Notes: generated from the sequence alone by a model not told the origin. A DNA stretch of 64,000 bases from Coptis chinensis (GCA_015680905.1 CM027378.1:55577501-55641500); one strand, 5' to 3'. Shown: positions 35,100 through 47,513, counted from the first letter of the stretch. Numbers and translations are program-made.

Positions 35100-36228
35100 A
35101 TCAAAGTTGGTGTGTAATACCAACTTCTATTTATCGTTGTGTACAGTCCTCAAAGCAGATAATAAGAATGTTCATCGTTTGCTAATTCATGTTAGCACGT
35201 AAAAAGCATAAGCACTGATATATGTATTGATTCAATGACCCTTTTTCCAAAAAAACTCAGGTACTCCTCTTCATGGTTTAATATTTGAAAACCATCAGAG
35301 ACAAATGTAGAATGTGATCCGTGGTAGAAGGCAAATAAATACTTAATTTACTAATAGTGCAATTACAAAACAAAATCACTCTTAAAGACATGAAAATTTC
35401 AAAACAAACTTGTGATAAAAATTTCAATTTTGTTCTACGAAAGAAATCTATTAATTAGAACCCCATCACAAATAAAGTGAAGTAAAACATAAGAAAGAGT
35501 CGAATTAACACTGAATCACAGAATAACTCTATATTAGAAATGAATTCAGACTGCAACACTAACAAAAACAAAAAGTTGGATAAGTTGCCTTTAAATATAT
35601 ATTAGCTGCTCTGTAGAGTCCATCATCAATAACTTGGGCATAGTCAGGCAAGATTTCAATGATAGCAATGAATTTCTGTAGATCTAGATATGGATCGATC
35701 AGGCACAATTTCCGCTAGATAAGAATCAATGAGTCGTCCAACCTTCAGGACTGAGCCATGACTTGGAGAACCAAGACCTTCAAATTCATAACCAAAATAT
35801 GATGTTTTTTTAGATTTTTCATCTTCAATTTGTTGCAAAAGAAACCAAGTGCTAAGAAATCATTCCTTTTGTAATTGTAAGCGGAACGAAAGTATCAATG
35901 AAGTAGCTTAAGGCTAACAAAAATATAGTAAAACAACGCATGTGAAAGAAAATCAGCATTATATTAGATTAATAGCACACCTGAATCTAAGAAGATACAA
36001 AACAATCAGGTTAGAAAATCAATCAAATGTACCAAACTGGGTCGAAAAATGCAGTACCGATTGCTTTAACTTTAAGATACATTAAACATTAACTTGTGAA
36101 CCGAAAAATCGAGGAAATCGACTCCCACAAAATTTAAGAAATATCAAATATGAATTATGTTGTGTGTATGAACTTCAATTTTAAGAAAATTAATCCATAT
36201 GAGCATATTACTCAACTATTATGGTACA
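35100..36228. other. Helitron interior, no clear gene
   Basis: This is A/T-rich sequence. A short minus-strand open stretch at 35838-35656 (CYHI-less, Ser/Glu-rich) has splice-like sequence around it and could be an exon remnant, but I cannot assign it. Confidence 0.35.
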
Positions 36229-36258
36229 CTAGCCATTTGGCCCGGCCTATGGCTGGAC
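36229..36258 (-). other. Second Helitron-like 3' terminus
   Basis: The plus strand reads CTAG, the seven-base spacer CCATTTG, then a hairpin GCCCGGCC-TAT-GGCTGGAC with two mismatches. The preceding base is A, as for an A/T insertion site. Its architecture equals that of the terminus at 32610 and it is on the same strand, which suggests a Helitron nested in the larger one. Its 5' end was not found. Confidence 0.55.
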
Positions 36259-37223
36259 TTGCTACATAGATAGCTAATGACTCAAAAGCCTAAAGTCTAC
36301 TTGAATAAATAATATATGTATATTGATAGCTAATGATTCATTGCTTATAATATATGTATACTTTGTTTGAAAGGTTTATGTTTTTCTAATTTTTTTTAAG
36401 GGGTTTTACTAAAAGGCTCCAGTGAAATTGACTACCAACATATGTTGCATATTGGAAAGACAATTTACAAAGTGTGGTTGTTGTAGTAAGTTTCATCACA
36501 AATAGTTTAAATGAAAGACAATGACCGAAAAGTGAGTTTAATGTAGGTATATTATCCCTTGGAATAACAAAAATATTTAATAAAAGTAACTTTTAACATA
36601 TAACTTGAGCATTTTTTTGTATGTGTGCAACGTAAATTTTTTGGCGCACTTCGTTGTATATGTCAGGAGTCCATTGATGAGTCAATCGCAATCTGTCCTG
36701 CAATAAGAATAATTTTAAGCGTCAGTTATTTATTATTTAAATATTTTATTTATGGCTATCAATGAATGAGTAAATTACCTGAATTCCTAGACATTATTTC
36801 TTGGCATTTGGTTATTCATCCTCTTGTTTGATTTTAATGCGTTGTTTATCAAGATAGTAATAGAATATGTGAGATGTATATCAAAACATAGCAAAAACAT
36901 TTTATAGGCAAAACTAAGATAAACCTATGCAAATGTTCCCTGATAGATACATATATTAATATAAAAGAATAATACTACAACTTTAACACAACAATATCAA
37001 GAGGCGAGTACCAATTTAAACTAACTAATATAAGAATGTTTTCTACTATGTATTTTATTTTTCCCAAGCAATGTGTTCATTCGACTTCTTTCTTTATAGT
37101 TGAATGTGTTCTGCAGAAACAAAGAAAAGTATTCAGATAGACCTTCGCAGAAAAAGTGTCAATCCACAAAAGCTCTTCATTATATATATAAAGTCACTCG
37201 ATAGAGTGAGTAAATAGAAGTTC

Positions 37224-37247
37224 AAAAAAAAAAAAAAAAAAAAAAAA
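37224..37247. repeat. A-run
   Basis: About 24 consecutive A lie within the Helitron interior. Confidence 0.9.
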
Positions 37248-37636
37248 TGGAATGAGCAGTTTATAGAATCCCCCGTGAACCAATTTGTAATATAATCACT
37301 CAAAAAGTTTAGCCAACATACCTCATCATCACCAAAACATATAGAAACTTTAGACGTTAAATGTGCCAAAATATAGGTAGAGAGGAACACCTTGTTAGAT
37401 GCATTCAATGACTTGTATCATAAATACCCCAGAGAGTTTTTTCCACTATACATTCAGTGGAGGGGCAAAGTTCAAAATAACATCATCAACCACACTCAAA
37501 AACATTGCTAGTAAGTTTAGCTACTGTTTGATTCATTACCCCTAACCCATGATGAATCATGTAACTCCTAGCTTCCTACTTATATATTTTACCATATTAA
37601 GACAATACCAAGGTGCATGTCATCTGCCATCAACTA

Positions 37637-38100
37637 TATCACGCCCCAAATTTTATAATGACTGATTACCAAAGACACATGGCATCTACAGTCATTATGA
37701 AATTCGGGACGTGATCAAACCAACTAAGCAAAACCCAAACTAAACAAAGACAGGATAATCTTACAAAAATTTCAGCAGAGTCTCCTCTGTATTTTCAACA
37801 TTTCATAAACTTAAATCCTGTCATAACCTGAAAATCATAACAATATAGATATCTCATTGTTTAATTCAGTTACTTAACCGTCTCGAAGAATGCCAGAACA
37901 GTTAAATAACCCTTACGCCTTGAGACAATTTAGTTCCTTCCCTAAGAAGGCATTAGTTTCTCTAGCGCGTTTAAAATGTACTAAAAATTTGTATAATTTA
38001 CGTCATGACTGTTAGTTCCTCTATACATTGTGAGGCATCCTTTTATCAAAATTATTCAACAAATAAAATAGATTTACCTTGTCCAAAAATCTTTAATTGA
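37637..38100 (+). repeat. LTR-like dispersed repeat (TGTCACGCCCC family), copy 1
   Basis: About 460 bp starting TATCACGCCCCAAATTTTAT match, in inverted orientation, the segment 49541-50007. In the second copy the end reads TGTCACGCCCCAAATTTCAT, with the TG start expected of an LTR. The first 90 bases contain an internal inverted repeat (ATAATGAC versus GTCATTAT). No coding region is attached, and the other border is not defined. Confidence 0.6.
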
Positions 38101-38956
38101 ATTTCCACTATATCATACCTCTCCAACAACGAATTCGTTTTAAGAAGTTCACCACATTTCAAGGCATTGGATCTCTTCAAATGGCCAAGGACATTTGGTA
38201 CCAAATAAAAGTAGTAAACTTATATGATATCAAATGTCTTACTCGACATTTGATAGCAGTAAACTACTCGTATATATTTTCTAACCACCAAAAGACAATC
38301 AGGTGCTTATCAGAAGCAAAGAGGAACTTCATAATATATGATATTATCTAAAGAGGAAAAAAAATACAAATCAACAACAAATTATATTCAAAAATAGTTT
38401 AATATACCAAAATAAAAACAACAAATTGGATTGAAAAAAAAAAACAAAGAGAACATAGTTTCTCAAAAGAGTGTTTTAGAGAGGAAAAGGAACCATGTTC
38501 CCTACCTATTTCAACATAACATTGTCGAGATGGTGAGTTGCTCAAGAAATTGCTTCATTCTTCTTGTACGTACTTGAACAGTTTGACGTTTACTTGAAGT
38601 GGACAGAGCAAGCAACCTGAAACCAATGCCAAAATAAGATATCATCTTCTTCCAAAACTATTTGTAAAAGAGAATATAAATAAGACATTCCACTACGTTA
38701 AGCAAATCTAAAAGAGATGCAAAAAAAATTGTATTATAAGGCAAACCCACAGTTTATTCAAAGCATCTTAATCTAGTATCCCATTCTTAAAAGAAAAAGA
38801 GTGAGATGTTAACTCACATGAAAAAATAGAGGTTTCCCTTTGTCGTGATAATTAATCATATACTGAAAAGCTTTAACCCCCGCCAACTATCATATCCAAG
38901 AAAAGATGACCTTTGTTTAATTCAAAAACATAAGGGGCGCACGATGCTGTATCTAG

Positions 38957-40155
38957 TTTCCGAATCCGTCCTCTCAATAAACAAAGAACAAAGAGTTGAT
39001 TTAAATCGATTGATAAGCCATGAAACAAAAACAAAAATAAAAGCAATATAAATAACTTTCCACAGGAATAGGAGACTGATTTTTCTTCTTCAGAGACTTT
39101 TCTTTGTGAGAGACTTTGGAGTGTTTGAGGAAGGTTGGGTTTTGTTTTACAATCTAATCATGGAGACGAAGTGTTGTCAAAGATTGGAACTTCAACCCCC
39201 AAGTTGGGTTGAGATGCGCGAGCGTGATGTTACACTACTTGCCTCGCACATCTAACCAGTCCAAGTAGGTTGAATCCCCAACTCTTGGTCGTCAAAGATT
39301 GGAACTTCAACCTCCAAGGTGGGTTGAGATGCGCGAGCGTGATGTTACACTACTCGCTTCGCACATCCAACCGGTCCAAGTAGGTTGAATCCCCAACTCT
39401 TGGTAAGTAAACCATAAAACTAAACTTCAAAAACTTGAACTTTGACTGAGCCTTATACATTCTAAGAATAGCTATGAACAGAATCAGCTCCATAACAGCA
39501 GAGACTTTCTAACTAAGTTTCCGAACCCGTCCTCTCAATAAACAAAGAACAAAGAGTAGATTTAAAATATCACCTCAGCTCCACCTTCATGGGAGAATAA
39601 TACTAATCATCAGTTTAGATATATCAGATACCTAAAAGTATTAACCTAGTTATTCATATCTACTGACTTTGAACTTCTACAATTAGATTGGTGTCCTACG
39701 TTGTTTATGAGAACAGATGATATGTTCAAAGACTTTTTTTTGTGAGAGACTTTGTAGTGTTTGAGGAAGGTTGGGTTTTGTTTTACAATCTAATCATGGA
39801 GACGAAGTGTCATCAAAGATTGGAACTTCAACCCCCAAGTTGGGTTGAGATGCGTGAGCGTGATGTTACACTACTCACCTCGCACATCCAACCGGTCCAA
39901 GTAGGTTGAATCCCCAACTCTTGGTCGTCAAAGATTGGAACTTCAACCTCCAAGTTGGGTTGAGATGTGCAAGCGTGATGTTACACTACTTGCCTCGCAC
40001 ATCCAACCGGTCCAAGTAGGTTGAATCCCCATGCCAACTCTTGGTAAGTAAACCAAAAGACTAAACTTCCAAAACTTAAACTTTATCTAAGCCTTATATA
40101 TTCTAAGAATCACTATGAATAGAATAAGCTCCATAATAGCAGGGACTTTCTAATG
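38957..40155. repeat. Two-level tandem duplication (about 560-630 bp and 115 bp)
   Basis: Unit one (38957-39519) and unit two (39520-about 40155) both begin near GTTTCCGAA(T/C)CCGTCCTCTC, share GTGTTTGAGGAAGGTTGGG, and end in related A/T-rich sequence. Each carries two head-to-tail 115-bp repeats (starts at 39176, 39291, 39812 and 39927) containing GTTGAGATGCGCGAGC and, inverted, CGCACATCCAACC, so each small unit can fold. The unit order in both is the same, so the pair of 115-bp repeats predates the large duplication. Confidence 0.9.
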
Positions 40156-41007
40156 GCACTAACGTAGAACAAAGTTATACAGGTTTGGCTGGTAAGAGGT
40201 AATAAGTATTTTTTGTGATTGAACCTAGTAAGTGGCGACCAATAATATGCATTGACCACCACATACCAGAGACTATTAATTATTTATATAGGAGAGCTAT
40301 TCAAGTTAGAAATGGTTTCCAAGTTATATTATTACTTGGATTCCTAAGCCAAAATACAACTCAAAATAAAGCTAGAAAAGAAGTTTCATTTAGTAAGTAA
40401 AAAAAAAAGGGAAATAAGAGATAAAAATTCGACCTTGAGAAATCTAGAGAAGGCTTGGGTTGAATGACATAGGGCATGAATAGGAGATGAAGATTTATGT
40501 ATTAATTTAAAATTGTTTAATTCGTTAAACATAAGGGGCGCACAACAATGTTTCATGACACAAAATATTGCATCTTTTTTTTGTGTGTGAGAGAGACTTG
40601 AAACTTCAATAATGTTGGTAAGGTTATTGCAATAGTAAAAAAACAATCAAAACAATGGCAATCTACATAAAGAGTTAAAGATTAATAAGGAAAATAAATA
40701 TTTGTTAGTTACTACTCACGGGAAATTACCTTTCCATCAATTATGACCCAACAGTCATCTCGTGTGTTGTGCTCTCAAGCTTCTTTTAAGTTGTACGGGT
40801 TAGGGTGCAGTCTCGGCTCCTGGTTGTCTGGTAAAACTGATAGTTGTATTTAAGCAAGAGCACCTAAATCATGTAGCTAATTTTCCGACTTTTTGGTTTA
40901 CACAGATAATTAGGGCAATGTAACATCAGTTTAACACTTTATTGAAGACTACTATCAAACCTCTTTACAGAGATCAGACCTCTACCGAAATTCCACTAAT
41001 ACAACTC

Positions 41008-41968
41008 TTACCTTCTTAACATTCTATTGATGAGAATGGATTCAGCATGCGCATCTTCCGCAATTTGAATGGAAGAAACAACTTGAGCTGCAATAAGCCC
41101 AGCCAAGATCTCTATCGTGCCACGTATTCTCTCCTTAAAATATGGCGCATGGCACTCTTTTCCAAATATATCCTGTGACAATGACCACCTACCAATCCCC
41201 CAATCATTCCATTTACATGCCATTCCTCCATAAGCATCTAACACCCGCCCAAGTCTTTCAAGTGAATACCTTGTATGGCCCTGATTACCAGGGCCTTCTT
41301 TCGCCCTCCCATAAAAAGGCCTATATTGCTGTCACAGTTCCAAGGATTGAAACCTTCATCCTGGTGCAGTAAAATCTTGCAATATTCATCTGAGTCTTCT
41401 CCAAGGAGGACATGTAAGCCCAGCCGAGATCTCTGTCGTGCCACGTATTCTCTCCTCAAAATCTGGCGCATGGCGCTCTTTTCCAAATATATCTTGTGAC
41501 AATGACCACCTACCAATCCCCCAATCAATCCATTTACATGACATTCCTCCATAAGCATCTGACACCCGCTCGAGTCCTTCAAGTGAATAACTTGTATAGC
41601 CCACGATTACGGGGCACGCTTTTCGCCCTCCCATAAAAGGCCTATATAATGCGCGCGGTTCCAAGGATTAAAATTAACCTTCATCCATTGCGGTAAAATC
41701 TTGCAAGATTCATCCGAGTCTTCTCCAAGGAGGACATGCATAGCTACGCCTATGCTATTGCGGCTCCCTCTTCGTTAAGCATTTGTTGTTCCTCTTTTTC
41801 TTTACGCTTTTTCTTTTCCACTCTCGATCGAATAGCGGCCAGAAGTAGCAAGTGCTTTCTCAAGCGTCTCGTCTTCTTCTCGGCTTGTTTGAGACGATAT
41901 ACCTCATCCTTCGCTTGCTTTTTCTTCCCTTTTCTAACAATTGCTTGAATGCACGCTATAGTATCCAT
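41008..41968 (-). pseudogene. Broken plant gene of unknown function with 320-bp internal duplication
   Basis: On the minus strand from 41968 an open frame begins MDTIACIQAIVRKGKKKQ and is rich in Lys/Arg/Glu/Leu, probably helical or coiled-coil (residues 1-72). Then comes HVLLGEDSDE, a FMGGRK block, a Tyr/Gly/Trp-rich block (AYGGMSCKWIDWGIGRWS), and a C-terminus with AGLIAAQVVSSIQIAEDAH. The middle part is present twice in tandem (41093-41412 and 41413-41737). The copies are joined out of frame: a TAG follows the first helical part (near 41750), and frames change between blocks. I do not recognise the family; it reads like a host gene, not a transposon protein. It lies inside the Helitron on the Helitron's own strand, so capture is likely. 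Confidence 0.6.
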
Positions 41969-42049
41969 GTCAACTATTGATTTCTCTAAAAATCAATTTT
42001 GTTAGAAACTTTTAAAAAAACTCCTCTAAAACTTATGCAGATTTCTCTA

Positions 42050-42345
42050 TAACTATTTTCTTTGGTAATAAAAACTAAAATCTCCTTTATCTAAAACGGG
42101 AAGTGTTGAGGGATCTAATTGCGTTAACCAGTCCACCCTACACCCATTCAGTCCGAAAGAATATCTCATCTTTCTAATGATGCATCCCCGCAGACGAAAA
42201 CAACGGTGATAGCGAAGAAGAGCAAAGTGGTAAGAGCTAACGAAATATCCATCGGTGTCATTCTCCCCAATTTCCCTGACCTTGCATTTACCCATCTCGG
42301 TAAGAAAAGATACCAATATGAAGATTCGAATGAAAAGCAACTATA
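42050..42345 (-). other. Open stretch upstream of the broken gene, possible exon or leader
   Basis: A minus-strand open frame of 95 codons includes YHRCFRLRGCIIRKM and DWLTQLDPSTLPVLDKGD. Its position just upstream of the broken gene could make it part of the same captured locus. No family is recognised, and chance is possible. Confidence 0.2.
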
Positions 42346-42469
42346 ACAATAAGGATATCGGAGATCTCACATCGCCTCCTCTCTCACGCAATGAAAGAGA
42401 AACACTTGTCATTAAAAAGAAAATTACAGAATCCAACTTAAAAAATCTCTAAAGTAAACATATACTTAT

Positions 42470-44590
42470 AATCTTAACCACCTATTTCAAGTAAGAGGAT
42501 CTAAAAGACTACAAACTATTGACCTACTCTTTTGACAAATATACCACCGTGTCACATTATTCTCTCTTTTCTAGGTTTACATATAAAGAAAGAAAATGAA
42601 GTTGAGACTTGAGAGCACATATTGGCTCCAATACAAATAAGGAAAATGACCGAATAAAGGAAGAGAAAGAAATCACAAACACCTTCAATGTCATCCAGAT
42701 CTTCAGCAGTGTTTCATGACACAAAATATTGCATCTTTTTTTTTTGTGTGTGTGGAGGGCTTGAAGGGATAACCTTAGTTTAATTTTGGAAAAAGAATTA
42801 GTTTAATTTTGGAAGAAGAATAAGAGAGAGGGCTTGAAAAGATTTTTTTTTTTTTTGCAGAGTTGGGGTATTTTGTACAATTGAAAAGAGAGTATGGAAA
42901 TAGAGGTTTTGGTTTTTATCTATTTTGAGTTATGAACAATTGAAATCTGCAAAAAAGGGTGTAGATTTACTTTTTTTATTTCGAATTATTGTAAAATCTG
43001 ATGTGTCGGTCTTAGAGAAAAATGGGGGGCTGACGTGGGTCACTGGGAGCATTCTCAACTACTCAGTATTAATAGTCTTTGAATATCATGGAACTTTTTG
43101 GTTTCCCTCAAGTATTTATATTATCATGTAGGTTTACATCATTTTACTTTAAGTATGCATTTGAAAAATGGTAGTCTGAACGGCACAAATATTCCAAGAT
43201 AAACATATGTACACAATAAAATTAGTGCGACCAAAAAATTTAGAAGTACAGTTTCAAATTTTGAATATATAGTCCAACAACTTCACAAAACACAACCTAA
43301 CTCAGTTATATCGTATTAGATTTGCGAGGTCTACTTATTATTATTATTATTATTATATATATATATATACATAAAAACATACCCTAAAAAATAAAAAAAA
43401 TAAAAAAAAAACCTCATTTAGTCTACTAACTCACCTTCTGTTAAAGAATCTCTTATTTGTGTTTCCATGTAAGAATCTCCTATTTCTGGCAGCGCCACTG
43501 ACACTCCCTGAGAAATTTATCAACTCTAAAATACCATCGGCATGCAAACTACTAACACACAAACCTTAAATATGTACAAAGTAATTTATTCCCACCTGAG
43601 TACACTACTAACACCAAGAACCCCATTCAAAATTTAAACAACGACCATGAACTTATCAGATTATTCAAATATAACCAAATAACAACCAAGTAAGTGGAGT
43701 CAACTTCTAAATATATTATAGATAGAATCATTGATGTCTACCCATACACAAATTGGTCTAAAAATGCTCTTAGGAAATTAAGAGTGAAGAATAACAAATA
43801 AAAACCACATATTGAAACAAATAAAAACAATATAGAATATAGGGGAAAAAAACACTTGGTTATCAGATCCATCAATAAGTAACTACATTAACATCTTTAG
43901 GATGCGCTGAAATCTTAATATTATGTCAAAAGAAGTTTATCCGTTAGCATGGATGAGGCATGCTAATAACTACATAAAAAGGAAATATAAGTCTTAAACA
44001 CATTATATAAAATACAGCTAGTAGATGAGGATTAGGTGAGTGAAAATAGTTACTTGAAAATTTTTATTGATAAAGAATGCTCATATGAAAGAGAAGTTCA
44101 AAGCTCCAAAACTATACATGTAAGGTTTAAAGCTTTAGATCCACTTACTAACGTTCTATGGAAAATACTAAAATATGTGGATAGTATATAGATAGTGACG
44201 ACTAAAATAAATAACTTAACATTCTTCCTAGATGAGGAATTAGATTGAGTTGATAAACAGTTAGGGTTGGTATATATACGTAAAATGTATGGTTTGTCAA
44301 TCTCGGAAGTCACAGTCAAACGTACTAATGTTAGACCTGCATTACCTTCTCCCTTAATACTCTAAACTTTATGGTAAATACAAATCAAAAGAAAGAAAAC
44401 TTTTGAAATTAGCACATACTGGGGAGATAGAGAAAGAAGACTTTTGAAATCAGCACAATAGTTGTAAATTGAAGAACTCGAGAATATGGAATACTTAGAA
44501 GTTCAAGAATTAGGACTTTTAGTTCCTATTTAGTTTTTTTCTCGTAGCTTGTTTCTCTAGCCTTTTTATCAGCAATTTTTTTCTCTTGAT
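42470..44590. other. Helitron interior without genes
   Basis: The region is A/T-rich. Positions 42703-42750 repeat a 45-base segment also found at 40545-40590 (GTTTCATGACACAAAATATT). A microsatellite of ATT then AT units lies at about 43334-43372. I see no gene. Confidence 0.5.
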
Positions 44591-44597
44591 TTGAATA

Positions 44598-44790
44598 AAG
44601 TCTTTCTTGTAATCTTTATTATTCTTTGTTTGGATGTGTATAGATTAGGAACATGAAACATAATTAATTAGGACTCTTGAAGAAGAAAGCCTCTCTTATA
44701 ATCCATATTATTCTTTGTTTGGATGTGTATAGATTAGAAAACAGAAAACATAATTAATTAGGACTCTTGAAAAGAGAAGAGATTTAGTAT
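44598..44790. repeat. Two tandem copies of about 96 bp
   Basis: TTATTCTTTGTTTGGATGTG, TATAGATTAG and AACATAATTAATTAGGACTC occur twice with about 92-96-base spacing. This lies just inside the Helitron 5' end. Confidence 0.8.
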
Positions 44791-44918
44791 ATAAAGGAAA
44801 CATAATTAATTGGGACTCTTAGTTACTATTTTTTTCTCCTATTTTTTCTTAATCCCTCTGCTTACGTGGACAGCTTCAATGAGCCCGAAAAGAGACTGCT
44901 ATTATATATATATAAAGA

Positions 44919-45260
44919 TTGTCAATTTCTCTGTAAGCTCGAACTTATGTGAATGGTTAATCCTCAGTGGGACTCGCTTGAAATCCACAGGTTGAAGGAC
45001 TGGACATCTTCACCTGGTAGAAGATGAAGCTGAGACTTTTCATAAACTGGTGGCTCTGATACCATGTTAAATTGTCAATTTCTCTATAAGTTCGAACTTG
45101 TGTGAAAGGTCAATTTTATTAATATATTAGAAGAGGCTCGAGGACACTCAATATATGTCAACGCTCCCAGGACACGCTGGAAATATACAGGTAAAAGAAT
45201 TGGACATCTTTACTTAGCAGTTAAACCCGCGACATTTCAGAAACGAGAGGCTTTGATAGT
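44919..45260 (+). repeat. Tandem copies of the repeat targeted by the Helitron
   Basis: Two units begin TTGTCAATTTCTCT (44919 and 45071) and include TGGACATCTT. The first ends with GCTCTGATACCATGTTAAA at 45070, and the second ends in degraded form near 45250. A third partial unit ends at 32609, left of the Helitron. The TCTGATACCATGTTAAA ending is a frequent sequence in plant genomes. The intact junction at 45062-45080 serves as an empty-site paralogue. Confidence 0.75.
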
Positions 45261-45918
45261 ATCTATTCTAATGTGAAAGCGAACTCCCGGCAGTAACCGT
45301 GTTTTTCGCAAACTTACTCCCAAATTTCGCTTATCTACTATCTGAAAATAAAAATAAAAAGTAGCCCGCCCCTTTCCCTTCAATTTTAGAGACCTTCTTA
45401 AAACAAAACAACACAGTCTATCACTCGCTTAAAACAGTTTATCATCATTCGCCCTAAATGATGTCTTTAGTTACGCACTCCTGCCCTCCCTCTCGATCGA
45501 ATTTAGGGATTTCCAATTTTATTACTTCTTTCTGCCCGTCAAACACGTCTTCAATTCCTATGGTATATTCCGATCATCTTCCATCTGTAACTATTATATT
45601 ATACCTTCTTCTAATTCTTGGTCTCTTTATTTTGAGATAACCATTCCGATTTTGAATCTGTTACTTATCTAGTTGTTGTTGCTGTTGAACTATTGTACAA
45701 GTTGGGTTTTATATTTGAAGTTTCCAACAGTTTGTTGGTGTCTACCATTTGTGTTTTGCAAGGATTCCACATTACACCTTTTTCATTGTGATTAGATTTT
45801 GAATCCAGAGGTCCCATTGTCACTTAGCAAAAAAATTAGGGGCAGATGCTACCAAAAAATATATTGGTTTGTCTAATGAAGTTGAACTTTTTCGAGTCGT
45901 GGGTGGCAGTATTACAGG
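45260..45918. other. Intergenic, no gene recognised
   Basis: Only short open frames are present. Nothing conserved was recognised. Confidence 0.5.
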
Positions 45919-47513
45919 GGTCTTGAGTCCATATTTTCATCTCACACAATCTGACAGCCTAACAGAGTAAACTAATCCATGGAGAAATTGAACATCATCA
46001 ACTCTGAAAAAATCTAAATTGTCGTGCTGTTGTAGTTTCTATGTCGTTCAGGTGTTTTCATGGTATTGTTTGAGTAAGTTATTATAGTTGTAGATAACAA
46101 CGAGTTTGGTGTTGTGGTAGTTATTTGAAACAAACATCTCCACAGATGTTTTTGATATATATGGATATGCTGGAGTTCTTAATGGGGTTGGTAAGCTGGT
46201 GCTCTTTTTGCTCTCTACATTGTTTACACTGAAACTGAAGTTTGGAATGAGTGAAAACAAGCTTAGTGAGACAGTAGTCAATCGTTTTGAAGTGTATATA
46301 ACACATCAACTAAAACAAACACTTCTTTTGTGAATGGAACAATTAATTAATGAGTTTTGTATAGTGAAGAAGACTAAGTTGTCTCCTTTAGAACTTTAAT
46401 TTGCAACACCATTTGTTGGTCAATATTTCATTTTCTACAACAATAAAAGTGGTATGTATTTTCTATTTATGCAACAGGAGTAGGGGCTAATTCGACGTTC
46501 TACATTAATAATTTGACCTTCATTAAATTATGAAGATAATTAAAGACGCTCACTTTCATTGCAACAATGTTACAACTTTGGATAGAAGGTATGTTTATGC
46601 TTTTGTCATCCAAATCTTTAAATTAGCTCTTACTATACATACAAGACTTCTACTTTAGTATGCAACTATGCAATTGAAAAAAATTGTTCTACATATTACC
46701 TTACAGGTCTGTATTCCCTTATTTTTAGTAAAATTTAAGTGCAGAAGTGAGAAGCGTATGTCATCAGCTTTAGCTAGCTATGTTCTCTGTTTTGCAATCA
46801 CACCTTCTATTTGTGTATGCATATTTACTTGTCTTTCATCCATAAGGTATTGCAACCGTTTTTTTCACATGCACCACACCATTTTTTTTCTTTTATTATT
46901 TATTAATAATAATCCTCTTTTTCCCATCATTTTTATATTTTTTAAAAACAAGTCTTTCAGAGTTTACATTACTCGCTTATTTTGTCCCTTTACTAATCTT
47001 ATTTTGGTCACTCAAAAAAAAATGTTGGCACTCCACTCTAGAAGGTCAAGTATGTACCTAATAAACAGATTAAAAATGGTATATATGAATAGGCGGTTTG
47101 CAAGAGTAATGAGAAGCATCATATTGTTAAGAAACTCTTAAACTCAGCCATGCCTATGAGTGTGTGTCTGTAGTTAGAAGGTTTGGAACTGTGTCTTTAC
47201 TAGCAGTGCTTGGAATAGAGTTTTTAATATTCACGTAGACAAAGTATTGCAAGGAGATACACTTCATTTGGCATATAGGTGTGAATGCTGCAACACTCCT
47301 AACTATGAAATGGACTATTCAGTATTTCTTTAGAGCTTGGGGAAACAAGTATAGATATATATTTTTTATTGTAATTTTTATATTGTTGCTACATAGATCC
47401 TGTGATGTTATGTTGTTTTCCCAGTACTTGCTTTTACAATAGATTGGAAAGTCGTTTTTTGCATTTAGCTAAAAGATGTTATTACTGGCTCTCAGTATCA
47501 ATGATACAATAGC
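45919..47513 (+). repeat. Left arm of a large inverted repeat
   Basis: The outer edge is TCTTGAGTCCATATTTTC. The arm matches, in reverse complement, 54470-56181 along its whole length with scattered substitutions and indels; recognisable pairs include CAACGAGTTTGGTGTTGTGG with CCACAACACC-type partners near 55985. The inner edge ends in ACAATAGC, exactly where a CACTA-like terminus starts. The function is unknown. It could be a foldback element or an inverted segmental duplication. Confidence 0.9.

Larger units (their letters stand above)
32610..44918 (-). mobile_element. Large non-autonomous Helitron (about 12.3 kb)
   Basis: On the minus strand the 3' end is a hairpin ACCCGT-loop-ACGGGT, seven bases, then CTAG at 32610. 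The 5' end is TCTTTATATATATATAATAGC at 44918. The outer bases are A and T, as expected for Helitron insertion between A and T, with no target duplication. The joined flanks (CATGTTAAA|TTGTCAATT) match an uninterrupted paralogous site at 45062-45080, and homology continues on both sides (GAGAC...TACCATGTTAAA at the left, CTCGAACTTATGTGAA at the right). No Rep/helicase gene was seen. It contains a minisatellite, a nested Helitron-like end and a duplicated broken gene. Confidence 0.75.

Noticed and set aside
46668-47141. 157-codon open frame, partly repeated on the minus strand at 54914-55204
   Set aside because: The similarity comes from the inverted repeat at DNA level. The peptide is low-complexity Phe/Ile/Leu-rich with no known motif, and the frame is not kept along the whole second copy.
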